A stretch of 64,000 nucleotides of DNA, taken from assembly GCF_009696375.1 (NCBI RefSeq), contig NZ_VUMD01000001.1, positions 62,001 through 126,000 of the forward strand, read 5' to 3'. The translations under genes and the position numbers were made by a program. Positions 43,563 to 52,709 of this stretch are shown here, piece by piece; position 1 is the first letter of the stretch; every line of letters starts with the position of its first letter. This DNA comes from Clostridium porci. Lineage in GTDB: Bacteria; Bacillota; Clostridia; Lachnospirales; Lachnospiraceae. The notes under the pieces were generated by a model. The model ran no database searches, was not told the DNA's origin, and saw nothing but the letters and a program-made list of their open reading frames with translations.

Positions 43563-44765
43563 ATGAAATGGAAAAATCCCGGACATGAGTTAGAGGGAAG
43601 AGCCAAAGAGGCTGTACAAAAATACAGAGCGCATAGGCTGTACGTCTATGGTGCGGGAATAGTTGGGAAAAGAGTGGTCAGGAGTATTCTGCATTTGACT
43701 GATTGGAAGATCGTGGGAATGATAGACAGAGATAATAGCAAGCAGGGCTCCTGTCTGGATGGTATAGAAATATTTTCTCTGGATACAGTTTTGAAACAGG
43801 AAAATCTGGAATCCTGTCAGATTTTGATTGGCTTGACGGATGAAGCTGGCTTAGCTGTAAAAAGAGATATTGACCGTTTTATGAGGGAAAGAGGAGCCCA
43901 GGTACATTGCATTTTATACGAAGAGTTTATGAGGAATGAATTTCCAGCTATAGTAAGTTATTACTATAATAAAATTTTTGTTCATTCATTGTCTTTAATA
44001 ATTACGGAACAATGTACTCTTAAGTGTAAGAAATGCTCTATTATGCTTCCGTATTTTCGTGATATAGCTTCCTATTCTCTGGAAGAATTGAAGCAAGATG
44101 TTGACTTGGCTTTTCAGAAAATAGATTTTATTGGTGACTTTACTGTTACGGGCGGGGAACCGTTGCTTAATTGTCAGTTGTACAAAATTCTTGCGTATAT
44201 AGGACAACGCTATAGAAAACGGATTGGCAGCCTGAAGATAATTACAAATGGCACTCTGCTTCCTAACAAAGAATTGTTAGACGTCATGGCAGAATATGAT
44301 GTAACTGTAGAAATCAGTGATTACACCAGGGCTGTACCAGGGATCAAACATAGGGTGGATGAGCTAAAAGAAACATTAACAAGATATGGAATTATTTTTC
44401 ATTTCCTATCAACGGCTCAGTGGGTTGATTTTGGTTTTGAGTCAGAGGATAAAGGATTGGACGAAAGCAGTCTAAGCGCTTTTTTTGATTATTGCAGTAC
44501 AAAATGCCGCGGATATGTAAAGGGAGAAATCTGGTATTGTATCAATGCCGGATTTGCAGAAAAGGCATTGCAGAAACAGGTGGATGAGGATAATCGATTG
44601 GCTTTGGGCAGTATTGGAGAAAGCCTTGATGAGAGAAGGAAAATTGTAGAATTTGATTTGGGCTTTAATAGTAAAGGGTATTTGGAATTGTGCAGATGCT
44701 GCAATGGAACTTGTGAAATTAATACCAATTTTATAGAGGTGGGAGAACAATGGGAAAACCTTTGA
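43563..44765 (+). CDS. Radical SAM protein with N-terminal Rossmann-like domain (MKW family, copy 2)
   Basis: A 400-residue paralogue of the protein at 41513. It opens MKWKNPGHELE. The Rossmann-like module spans ~25-115 (LYVYGAGIVGKRVVRSI, GMIDRDNSKQGS). The radical SAM triad is C151-TLK-C155-KK-C158 and GGEP is at 197-200. C-terminal cysteines CSTKCRGY, YCINAG and LCRCCNG again suggest an auxiliary cluster. It overlaps the following glycosyltransferase by 16 bp, so translation is coupled. Sequence divergence from copy 1 is high outside the motifs, which suggests an old duplication rather than a recent one. Confidence 0.85.
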   Translation: MKWKNPGHELEGRAKEAVQKYRAHRLYVYGAGIVGKRVVRSILHLTDWKIVGMIDRDNSKQGSCLDGIEIFSLDTVLKQENLESCQILIGLTDEAGLAVKRDIDRFMRERGAQVHCILYEEFMRNEFPAIVSYYYNKIFVHSLSLIITEQCTLKCKKCSIMLPYFRDIASYSLEELKQDVDLAFQKIDFIGDFTVTGGEPLLNCQLYKILAYIGQRYRKRIGSLKIITNGTLLPNKELLDVMAEYDVTVEISDYTRAVPGIKHRVDELKETLTRYGIIFHFLSTAQWVDFGFESEDKGLDESSLSAFFDYCSTKCRGYVKGEIWYCINAGFAEKALQKQVDEDNRLALGSIGESLDERRKIVEFDLGFNSKGYLELCRCCNGTCEINTNFIEVGEQWENL

Positions 44766-45988
44766 TATCCATTATTATACCTGTTTATAACGGTTCCGAT
44801 TATTTGAAAGAGGCAATTGACAGTGCGCTGGCACAGACGTATAGGAATTGTGAAGTGATTGTGATAAATGACGGTTCCTGTGATAACGGCCGTACAGAAG
44901 AAATCGCTTTTTCCTACGGAGACAGAATACGATATTTTTCAAAAGCTAACGGAGGAGTAGCACAAGCATTGAACTATGGGATAAAGGAAATGAAAGGAAG
45001 TTATTTTTCATGGCTGTCCCATGATGATGTTTTGTATCCTGAAAAGGTAGAAAAGGAATTTGCAGAACTGGAAAGAACGGGAGCTGCTTTGGTATTTTGT
45101 TCCTATCACTTATTTGGAAACGGAGGGAGGAGGTCATTAGTAAGACTTTCAGACCATTTTAGTAAAAATAGATTGGAACAGGGAGTGTTTCCGGTGCTAA
45201 ATGGACTGATCCAATTTGGAGGGGTTCTATTTAGCAAGGAGATATTTAACCGTTATGGTGTTTTTAATGAAGAATTAAGAACCACACAGGATTTTGAGTT
45301 TTTATTTCGAGTTCTTAAAAGAGAAAAAAGCTGCTATTTGGACGAGCCTTTATATGGGATTAGATATCATAAGGGGCAGGGAAGTCGTACGATCAAAAGC
45401 GTACTGAAAGATGCAGACGAGATGTTTATGATGTTTCTCAATGATATTAGTGATAAAGAGAGAGAAATGGCATATGGCAGTGTTTACAATTATTATTACC
45501 GTATGTATTTGAATATTTTGCCTCAGACTCATTTGGTGAGAAGCTTGGAGCAGTGCAGGAAAAAACTGAAAAGTTTCAAAGAGAAGGGATATGCTAAAAA
45601 AGGTTGCGCAGAGCAAAGAAGTACCCAAGCGAGAAGATGTATGGAATCGTACCTGGAGAAAGGTAAGCGGATATATATATATGGATGCGGAAATTATGGA
45701 AGGCGGCTAAAAAGGGATCTGGAATTGCGGGGATTTTTAGTGGAGGGGTTCATAGATGGAAATTCCCAAATGTGGGGAGCGTGTATAGATGGCAGTTTTT
45801 GTATTCCATTGAAGAAGCTTATATTTAATAAACATCAAATATTAATTATTGTAGCAGCGTTAGTTGCAGATGAAATCGTGAGGGAGCTGTCCAGATATGA
45901 AACGTTGGAATTTATAACGAAGAAAGTCATTGATGAGGCTGGGATGGATTTTCCTCCTGAGGCAGAAGTTGTCTTAAAGGAGAATTAA
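44750..45988 (+). CDS. Family 2 glycosyltransferase with C-terminal Rossmann-like domain (copy B)
   Basis: A 412-residue GT2 enzyme built like copy A. The core has SIIIPVYNGSDYLKEAIDSA, VINDGSCDN and the metal-binding LSHDD; TTQDFEFLFRVL holds the catalytic-base region. The C-terminal module from ~305 begins IYIYGCGNYGRRLKRDLE and continues GFIDGNSQMWGACIDG. Start at 44750 (MGKPLISII) within the preceding radical SAM gene. Between the domains lies a helical segment of about 80 residues. Likely cytoplasmic and acting on a nucleotide-sugar; the sugar is unknown. Confidence 0.88.
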   Translation: MGKPLISIIIPVYNGSDYLKEAIDSALAQTYRNCEVIVINDGSCDNGRTEEIAFSYGDRIRYFSKANGGVAQALNYGIKEMKGSYFSWLSHDDVLYPEKVEKEFAELERTGAALVFCSYHLFGNGGRRSLVRLSDHFSKNRLEQGVFPVLNGLIQFGGVLFSKEIFNRYGVFNEELRTTQDFEFLFRVLKREKSCYLDEPLYGIRYHKGQGSRTIKSVLKDADEMFMMFLNDISDKEREMAYGSVYNYYYRMYLNILPQTHLVRSLEQCRKKLKSFKEKGYAKKGCAEQRSTQARRCMESYLEKGKRIYIYGCGNYGRRLKRDLELRGFLVEGFIDGNSQMWGACIDGSFCIPLKKLIFNKHQILIIVAALVADEIVRELSRYETLEFITKKVIDEAGMDFPPEAEVVLKEN

Positions 45989-46076
45989 GGGCCGGCTTGG
46001 ATTCGTATTTGAAGAGATGCCCATTATATATGTTTAAAAAGATTGTCGGATTAGCATGCGGGTGATAGGGAATAAA

Positions 46077-46598
46077 ATGAAGAAATTGCTGACAGAAGGA
46101 ATGGAGCTTTGTATTTATTGCTTAGGGGAATATGGAATAAGAACATATTTTAGATTGAGGGATTACGGAATAAATGTGAGTTGCTTTGGGGATGCAGATG
46201 AAAAAAAAACAGGTTTTGTGTTAGATGACGTTTATTGTATTCCTTATGAGGAATTTAGAAAGAAAAATAGAGAAAAAACTATAATTATTGTATGTATAAA
46301 GTATCCTGAAAAGATTATGCGAATGCTAAGAGAAGAGGGGTTCATTTATGTTTATTCCTGCCAGATGTTAGAAAAAGAGCTGAAAGTCAGATATAGGAAG
46401 ATTCAATGCTCAGATGAAACAATTAACAAAATAAATATATTTCGTGAAAAACTCTACCAGGTGACCTGCCACAATGTAAAGTTGAAAAAAGGTGAATCAA
46501 AAGAAGGCTTTAACTCTGAAATAGAACGAGTTTTAATTGATGCAAAAATGAGGGCTCAAAAGAGGAAAGAAACAAACAATGAATGTTTTGGAAGTTAA
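46077..46598 (+). CDS. Stand-alone Rossmann-like domain protein
   Basis: A 173-residue protein consisting mainly of the module seen fused to other enzymes in this locus: LCIYCLGEYGIRTYFRLRDY, then CFGDADEKKTGFVLDDVYC and TIIIVCIKYPEKI. The C-terminal ~60 residues are charged and helical. The glycine-rich loop reads CLGEYG instead of GAGEYG, so nucleotide binding may be altered. I chose the ATG at 46077 with AGGG six bases upstream; the frame opens 21 bases earlier at another ATG. Its end overlaps the following glycosyltransferase by 20 bp. Function unknown. Confidence 0.65.
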   Translation: MKKLLTEGMELCIYCLGEYGIRTYFRLRDYGINVSCFGDADEKKTGFVLDDVYCIPYEEFRKKNREKTIIIVCIKYPEKIMRMLREEGFIYVYSCQMLEKELKVRYRKIQCSDETINKINIFREKLYQVTCHNVKLKKGESKEGFNSEIERVLIDAKMRAQKRKETNNECFGS

Positions 46599-47805
46599 TT
46601 TTACAGATTTGGACGGGAGAATTTTTAATGGATATGATTTGCATTTGTCATTAAATGAGATAGAGGGTGTAAACGCACTGCAATATGTTCTGAATAAAGA
46701 CAGTACAACAGAAAGTGTGCGGGTATTCTGTTCGGATCCTATCATTCATCAAGAGTTGCTGTATTTGGAACAAAAGAATTCCATAAGTCAGCTGTTAGCT
46801 CCCTATGGAAGACAGCTTTTGAGGGAGGAGGCTTTCCGTAAAGCAGATGTGGTTCATCTGCATATTCTGCATAATGACGTAATTTCTCTCCTTGATTTGC
46901 CGGAAATTATGGATAGAGATAATGTAGTCTGGACAATTCATGATCCGTGGGCTGTTACAGGAAATTGCATTCATCCTCTCGAATGCAGAAAATGGAGAAC
47001 TGGTTGCTGTAATTGCGAAAAATTAGAATTGCCAGGACGAAAGATGAGTGTAGATAATACCAGTCAAATGTGGAAACTGAAACAAAAAATTTTTTCCCGG
47101 ATTAATCCTTATATTGTGGTAGCCTCGGATTTTATGAGAAAGTATATAGAAGAAAGTCCTTTGACTTCACACTGGAATCGTATATTTCAGATTCCGTTCG
47201 GAGTTAAAGAGAAATATTTTGAAACGTTCAGCCAGAAAGAATGCAGGAGACGCTTTGGAATTTCAATGGAAAGTTTTGTTATAGGCTTTCGAATGCAGGA
47301 GGGAGAAATTAAAGGCTGCCGTTATCTTCTGGAAGCACTTGAAAATCTGTCAGATTCTCTTCCCATTCATTTATTTGCCGTGGGTAATCAGATTCTGCCT
47401 GAGCGAATAAGAAGACAATATTCTTACACTGGCCCTGTGTGGTTTAAGGAAGAGGATATGATCGATTTTTATCGCTGTTTAGATGTTTTTGTGATGCCGT
47501 CTCTTGCAGAATCCTTTGGAATGATGGCAATTGAGGCTATGGCCTGTGAAACAGCAGTTATATGTTTTAAGTCAACTGCTTTAGAAAAAATAACGCATGC
47601 ACCCGAGTACGGAATAGCTGTAGAATATAAATCTTCACGTCAAATTGGAGAAGCAATTCGGCAATTAATAACGGATCGAAATAAACTGATTATTAAAAAA
47701 GAACAGGGGAAGAGGTTTGTTGAAAGAACGTACTCATATACCACCTATGTAAGCAGACACCTTAAGCTGTATGAAAAAATACAAAAAGAAGCATATAAAA
47801 AATGA
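46579..47805 (+). CDS. Family 4 (GT-B) glycosyltransferase
   Basis: A 408-residue glycosyltransferase. The N-terminal domain contains ADVVHLHIL and the HDPWAVTGNCIHPLECRKW element (in part) seen in GT4 enzymes of capsule loci. The C-terminal domain has the nucleotide-sugar binding site PSLAESFGMMAIEAMACETAV (E-x7-E motif; quoted in part PSLAESFGMMAIEAMA). A cysteine cluster, CRKWRTGCCNC, sits in the N-domain. Start at 46579 overlapping the previous gene. It probably transfers a hexose onto the growing glycan at the inner face of the membrane. Confidence 0.88.
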   Translation: MNVLEVNFTDLDGRIFNGYDLHLSLNEIEGVNALQYVLNKDSTTESVRVFCSDPIIHQELLYLEQKNSISQLLAPYGRQLLREEAFRKADVVHLHILHNDVISLLDLPEIMDRDNVVWTIHDPWAVTGNCIHPLECRKWRTGCCNCEKLELPGRKMSVDNTSQMWKLKQKIFSRINPYIVVASDFMRKYIEESPLTSHWNRIFQIPFGVKEKYFETFSQKECRRRFGISMESFVIGFRMQEGEIKGCRYLLEALENLSDSLPIHLFAVGNQILPERIRRQYSYTGPVWFKEEDMIDFYRCLDVFVMPSLAESFGMMAIEAMACETAVICFKSTALEKITHAPEYGIAVEYKSSRQIGEAIRQLITDRNKLIIKKEQGKRFVERTYSYTTYVSRHLKLYEKIQKEAYKK

Positions 47806-47816
47806 GAGGAAAGTGA

Positions 47817-48461
47817 ATGAAAAGGATACTAATAATAGGGGCACATTATGATGATGCTGAGCTAGGAGCAGGAGGGACAGCGGCCAAGCTTGCGGCGGCG
47901 GGAAAGGAAGTGTATAAGCTTACTCTAACGGATAATGAAGTGAAAGAAAGTGTATATAACAGAGTAACCAGAAGAGAGGACAGTATCCGTGACAGCGCTA
48001 GAGCCTGTGCGGCACTAGGGATAAAGGAGATAAGCAACTTCCAACAGGAGCGGGTATGCCAGTTAAAATACAGTACAGAGATTATGCAGAGAGTGGAGCA
48101 GGTAATTCTTGAGAAAAGAATTGATACTGTCTTTGTCCACAGTGAATTTGATACGAATCAGGATCATTGTGAAGCAGGAAAAATATCTAAAACTGCTGCA
48201 AGGCATTGCGATAACATTTTAATTTATCAAAGTAATCTATATGTGTGCGAAAAGCCTTTTTATCCAACTGTATTTTTTGATATTACAGATTATATTGAAA
48301 TGAAACGATCTGCGTTAAAACAATACGGAATTGAGCATCAGAGATTTGGAGCAGAGAATGATACTTTATTCGAAAATAATATTGGCAGAAATAAATTGTG
48401 GGGCTATTCCAATGGAGTAAAATATGCGGAAGGATTTTTGCCGTTTAAATTACTATTTTAG
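47817..48461 (+). CDS. PIG-L/LmbE-family N-deacetylase
   Basis: A 214-residue zinc hydrolase. The zinc site is GAHYDDAELGAGG (8-20; His10 and the Asp pair) with a later HSEFDTNQDHCEAG (His and Asp) segment. Family members remove the acetyl group from GlcNAc-type residues on lipids or small thiols. Here it could free an amine on a glycan sugar, perhaps as an acceptor for further decoration; that is inference. Start at 47817, 11 bp after the GT4 stop, with a GAGAGGAAAGTGA site. Length is standard. Confidence 0.9.
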   Translation: MKRILIIGAHYDDAELGAGGTAAKLAAAGKEVYKLTLTDNEVKESVYNRVTRREDSIRDSARACAALGIKEISNFQQERVCQLKYSTEIMQRVEQVILEKRIDTVFVHSEFDTNQDHCEAGKISKTAARHCDNILIYQSNLYVCEKPFYPTVFFDITDYIEMKRSALKQYGIEHQRFGAENDTLFENNIGRNKLWGYSNGVKYAEGFLPFKLLF

Positions 48462-48472
48462 GAGGACAGGCT

Positions 48473-49690
48473 ATGAAAGCCAAGGTATCAATTGTAATTC
48501 CAGTATATAATGGGGCGAATTATATGAGGGAGGCTATTGACAGCGCACTGGCACAGAGCTATGAAAATACAGAAATAATAGTGGTGAATGATGGATCTGT
48601 GGACAATACTGAGAAAATTGCTTTGTCCTACGGAAATAAAATACGATATTTTTCCAAAGAAAATGGCGGAGTTTCTTCGGCGTTGAATATGGGTATTGCT
48701 AATATGACAGGAGATTATTTTCAGTATCTGCCTCATGATGATTTGCTCCATCCAGATAAAATTAAAATTCAAATGGAAGCAATACAAAAGAGCGGCAATA
48801 GGATGAGCATCGCTTGGAGTGGATGGAATAGATTTGTAGAATCCAGCCATAAGAAGCTCCAATTTCAAATTCCGCTGTGGTATCCTAGGTCTTGCTGGAC
48901 AAAGAGAAGGTATCCTCTATTTTTTGGTATTTTAAATACGGTAACAGTTTTGCTCCATAAGAGGTATTTTGAATTAGTTGGAACCTTTGATGAAACACTG
49001 CGAACCTCTCAGGATTATGATATGTGGTTCAGAACATTTGGCATGAATGACACGGTTTATGTTGATAAACCGCTGGTAGATTATAGGATACATGAAATTC
49101 AGGGAACGCAGTCAGATAAAGAATTCCTGAAAAATTGCCAGAATTTGGCGTGGAAAATTTTGCAGAGAATCACTATAGATGAAATCAAAAAAGAATTTTC
49201 TTCTGAGTATATGTGTTTCTATGCACTAATGAAATATTATCATGAGGTTGGCTGGGAAAACCATAAATTATATGTGCTGCAAAGATTCATTGAATCAGAA
49301 GCGCCAATATCTGCGATAAAGGGAAGGAAGCAGCTTTCTGACGAATTATGTGGGGATGGAAGGCAGCTTGTGTTATATGGAGCTGGAAAAAACGGGAGAC
49401 GGCTTTTGAAGGAACTATGGGCCTATGGTATTGAGGCCTCAGCGTTCTGCGATACTAACCCTTCAAATACTGGCAGTGAGATTTGGGGAGTAAAATGTAT
49501 TAGCAAAGCTGAACTTACAGATATTGATGCTACTATTATTATAACGTTTGATGAGCCAGAACAAGTAAGAAAAGAACTTCTGTCCCAGGGCCTTACTCGG
49601 GTTATGGATTATGGGGAAGCGGCAGAGATACTATGGAGGGTATGCCCAATAAAGGAAAGGGTTTTACAGCTTATTCAAGGAGATATTTGA
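48473..49690 (+). CDS. Family 2 glycosyltransferase with C-terminal Rossmann-like domain (copy C)
   Basis: A 405-residue member of the same GT2-plus-module family as the genes at 40193 and 44750. Core motifs are SIVIPVYNGANYMREAIDSA, VVNDGSVDN and LPHDD in place of SHDD; TSQDYDMWFRTFG holds the catalytic-base region. The C-terminal module begins LVLYGAGKNGRRLLKEL and continues FCDTNPSNTGSEIWG. Start at 48473 with AGGAGGACAGGCT. The methyltransferase follows one base after its stop. Three such enzymes in one locus suggest successive sugar additions. Confidence 0.88.
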   Translation: MKAKVSIVIPVYNGANYMREAIDSALAQSYENTEIIVVNDGSVDNTEKIALSYGNKIRYFSKENGGVSSALNMGIANMTGDYFQYLPHDDLLHPDKIKIQMEAIQKSGNRMSIAWSGWNRFVESSHKKLQFQIPLWYPRSCWTKRRYPLFFGILNTVTVLLHKRYFELVGTFDETLRTSQDYDMWFRTFGMNDTVYVDKPLVDYRIHEIQGTQSDKEFLKNCQNLAWKILQRITIDEIKKEFSSEYMCFYALMKYYHEVGWENHKLYVLQRFIESEAPISAIKGRKQLSDELCGDGRQLVLYGAGKNGRRLLKELWAYGIEASAFCDTNPSNTGSEIWGVKCISKAELTDIDATIIITFDEPEQVRKELLSQGLTRVMDYGEAAEILWRVCPIKERVLQLIQGDI

Positions 49691-49691
49691 G

Positions 49692-50270
49692 ATGGAATAT
49701 TCGGGCACATGGAGAGAAATATGGACACAAAAGGGAGAGATGGAGGGCGGAATAGACGATCTGTATATATATGATGGTTGGGAAAAATCTAAGGCAGATA
49801 TTAAAACAACTGCTTATAAAATAAGAAAAGAGCTGGATATAAAGCCTGATGACAGGGTTTTAGAAATAGGATGCGGTGCAGGTGCTCTCGCACAATATCT
49901 GGAGTGTGAGTACATAGGAATTGATTTTTCCCGCTCACTCCTTAAAAAACATATTGAATTTTTTGGAAATAGTGTGTTGTATGGAGAAGCGAATGATATA
50001 CCCTTTAAGGATAAGTGGTTTGACAAAACTTTCTGCTGGGGGGTGTTTTTGTATTTTGAATCGTTAGAATATGCAGAGCAGGTTTTAAGGGAAATAGTAA
50101 GAGTAACTCGATCAGGCATACTGATTGGAGAACTTCCCTTAGAATCTCATGATAAAAAGCATCTTCTTTACACGAAAGAGATGTTTGATGGATGGATTTT
50201 GGAGGATGCCTGGACTAAGAAATACAAAGGTAAGCGATTTATCGCAAAGAAAAGAGAAGAGAATCTATGA
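49692..50270 (+). CDS. Class I SAM-dependent methyltransferase
   Basis: A 192-residue Methyltransf_11-type enzyme. Motif I is VLEIGCGAGALAQYL (about 54-68), motif II IGIDFSRSLLKK, and motif III LREIVRVTRSGILIGELP. No extra domain. It overlaps the following large gene by 4 bp. The substrate is probably a sugar or lipid-linked glycan of the locus but cannot be deduced. Start at 49692 (MEYSGTWREIW). Confidence 0.85.
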   Translation: MEYSGTWREIWTQKGEMEGGIDDLYIYDGWEKSKADIKTTAYKIRKELDIKPDDRVLEIGCGAGALAQYLECEYIGIDFSRSLLKKHIEFFGNSVLYGEANDIPFKDKWFDKTFCWGVFLYFESLEYAEQVLREIVRVTRSGILIGELPLESHDKKHLLYTKEMFDGWILEDAWTKKYKGKRFIAKKREENL

Positions 50271-52687
50271 AGATTATATTAAAAGAAAAGATATTGAGTA
50301 TTATTTCCTCTATGGAAGAGGCAAATAATTATTTTAAAAAGCTTACAGATAAAGCCTCTGCTGTTGAGCTGTTCTTAACCTGTCAGGAAACGGCCGCACA
50401 GATAGGGGATATAATAGAAAAAAATGAGTCTCAGCCAGGAAAGGTAATTGAATATTTAGAAAATTACTGTGAGCTGGTTTACCAGCTGTACATATGTGAA
50501 GGAACAGAATGGGGAGCGCTTGTAGATAAGCTTGAAATGCAGGTAGAGAAAATCAGAAGCGGTATAGAAAAGGTTATACCAAGCGATAGTATGAAAGCTG
50601 TTTTTCTCCCATACATTGCTTCTATGTGGGATACATTTCACAGTATCTATCTTTCTGCAAAAGAAGATTTAAGATTTGATGTAAAAGTAGTTCCGATTCC
50701 TTATTATACGTTAGGACCGGAGGGACAGATTCTATCAGAACATTATGAAGGACAAGAAATTTCGGAGTATGCTAAGATTACAGATTACAGAAACTATGAT
50801 TTTCAAAGAGAGCAGCCGGATATAATATTTATACATAATCCATATGATCAATACAATCGCGTCACCCGCATTCCAGAAGCATTTTATAGCTCTCAATTAA
50901 TTAAATATACTTCAAGATTAGTATATATACCATATTATATTTCTAAGGAAAAAACGCTCGATCATTTTATGCAGCTACCGGGAGTGAGAAATGCCTGGAG
51001 AATTTTTGCGCAGAATGAAACGATTCGGGAACAGTACATTGAGAGTGGGATTGCTTCTGAAAAAGTAGTTGCGTTGGGGTCGCCTAAGCTTGATATGGTA
51101 GTTAGTTTCTCAAAGAAAAAACAGCCCATACCAGATGAATGGTCTGCACTAAAGAATAAGAAAGTGTTTTTTTATAATACAAGTTTAATGGATATAATGA
51201 ACAGAGGGGATCTGTTTCTTAAAAAGATCCGGTATGTCATTTCTGTGTTTAAGGAACATAAAGATATGGCTTTACTCTGGCGGCCCCATCCTCTCAGTAT
51301 TGCAACGATTCAGGCTACAGCGCCTGAATTACTAAATGATTATTTAAACTTGATCCAGGATTTTAAAAACAGCGGAATAGGAGTATACGATGACACAGGG
51401 GAGCTAGATCGTACCATTGCTATTTCAGATGCGTACATTGGTGAACTGCAAAGTTCTGTCAGTCAGTTATACGAAGCAACCGGTAAACCTATGTATTATA
51501 TTGAAAATTACAATCCGGATTTTATGCTGGAAGAACGATATGCCAGATGCTTGTGTGCAGAGGTTATTGATAAAAAGATATATATGTACAGTTGGGAATA
51601 CAATAGTATTTTTGTATATGATGAAATAACAAAGACGGTAAGGGTGGAACGAGGAGATGATACGGCGCTGGGATGTGAGAAATTTTTGTATTTGCAATCT
51701 ATAGAAGATAGAAATATTATCTATTTTGTTCCAAGTGCAGCGCTTAATGTGATTAAATATGATATTTCCGATGGTAATAGAAAACTGATTAGTATTAGAA
51801 ATGAAGGTAAAGCTTTTGATCCTGTAATCTTTGGTGGAAAATTATATTTATTGCCAATTTACTATTCGGACTATTTTGCGTCTATAGATCTTGAGACAGA
51901 GCAGGTAGAGTATATTAGTACTCACTATCGGGAACAATTTCCGAATATAAAAAACTTAGGGGAAAAATCATTGTTTTATGGTAATACTGTGCTGGGGCAC
52001 AGTGTGTGGCGTATAAGCTTCATAGGTGCTTTTTTGCAAAGAATATGCTTTGACAGCAATGAGATTCAATATATTGAAATTGAAAACTTGAAGGAACCTT
52101 TAAGGGGGATTGCGTTTGATGGAAAATATTTTTGGGGTGCTGGATTGTACGGAAACAAGATATATAAATGGGATCCTAACGAAAATAAAATAATTTGTAC
52201 CATAGCTATTGAGAGATGGGAGCAACTCCAAAAGACAATGCTGTTTTCAGATATATATTTTTTTGGGAATAGTATATGGGTGTTTTTTAAAAGAGAGTGT
52301 AATGTAGTGCGGATAGATCCTACGACGAAAAATATAAAAATATTGGATTTTAGTAATATTTTTGAACTAAGGTTTGATGGAAATGAACAGCAGTTATTTA
52401 GCGAAAATATAAGGATGTTTGGAAAATATATATATTTATTTCCTTACCATGCAAATGGAATTATAAAAATTGATATTGAAACTAATGAGGTTTATTTTGA
52501 AAAAATTTATATTGAAAGCCAACAGTTATTAAAAAAAATTTCAGGTAGTACTTTAAGTGAAAGTATCTGTAGCCTTAAGAAATATTTACAAAGGGTCAAA
52601 CAAAGTAAAAATTCAGCGTGTAAAAATGGATATATGCTTGCTGGAGATAGGATTTGGAAGTATATCTTAGATAATCTGTATATGTAA
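50267..52687 (+). CDS. TagF-like glycerophosphotransferase domain fused to a beta-propeller-like domain
   Basis: An 806-residue protein. Residues ~1-110 are helical. Residues ~105-430 resemble the GT-B fold of CDP-glycerol:poly(glycerophosphate) glycerophosphotransferases: FLPYIASMWDTFHSIYLSA, VYIPYYISKE, VVALGSPKLDMV, and LLWRPHPLSIAT (the RPHP motif), then GVYDDTGELDRTIAISDAYIG in part. The C-terminal ~370 residues are a series of short beta-rich blocks with hydrophobic-aromatic spacing (IDKKIYMYSWEYNSIFVYD, NVVRIDPTTKNIKIL), consistent with a beta-propeller. Very AT-rich. Could transfer a CDP/CMP-linked alcohol or phosphonate (inference). Start overlaps the methyltransferase stop. Confidence 0.72.
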   Translation: MKIILKEKILSIISSMEEANNYFKKLTDKASAVELFLTCQETAAQIGDIIEKNESQPGKVIEYLENYCELVYQLYICEGTEWGALVDKLEMQVEKIRSGIEKVIPSDSMKAVFLPYIASMWDTFHSIYLSAKEDLRFDVKVVPIPYYTLGPEGQILSEHYEGQEISEYAKITDYRNYDFQREQPDIIFIHNPYDQYNRVTRIPEAFYSSQLIKYTSRLVYIPYYISKEKTLDHFMQLPGVRNAWRIFAQNETIREQYIESGIASEKVVALGSPKLDMVVSFSKKKQPIPDEWSALKNKKVFFYNTSLMDIMNRGDLFLKKIRYVISVFKEHKDMALLWRPHPLSIATIQATAPELLNDYLNLIQDFKNSGIGVYDDTGELDRTIAISDAYIGELQSSVSQLYEATGKPMYYIENYNPDFMLEERYARCLCAEVIDKKIYMYSWEYNSIFVYDEITKTVRVERGDDTALGCEKFLYLQSIEDRNIIYFVPSAALNVIKYDISDGNRKLISIRNEGKAFDPVIFGGKLYLLPIYYSDYFASIDLETEQVEYISTHYREQFPNIKNLGEKSLFYGNTVLGHSVWRISFIGAFLQRICFDSNEIQYIEIENLKEPLRGIAFDGKYFWGAGLYGNKIYKWDPNENKIICTIAIERWEQLQKTMLFSDIYFFGNSIWVFFKRECNVVRIDPTTKNIKILDFSNIFELRFDGNEQQLFSENIRMFGKYIYLFPYHANGIIKIDIETNEVYFEKIYIESQQLLKKISGSTLSESICSLKKYLQRVKQSKNSACKNGYMLAGDRIWKYILDNLYM

Positions 52688-52709
52688 AACAAAAAAGGAG
52701 GAAATCAAT

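Noticed and set aside
50267-52687. Reading the 806-residue protein as an ordinary CDP-glycerol glycerophosphotransferase (teichoic acid polymerase)
   Set aside because: Only the RPHP-type region and general layout match. The added C-terminal half and the phosphonate context make a standard TagF role uncertain, so I kept the call general.
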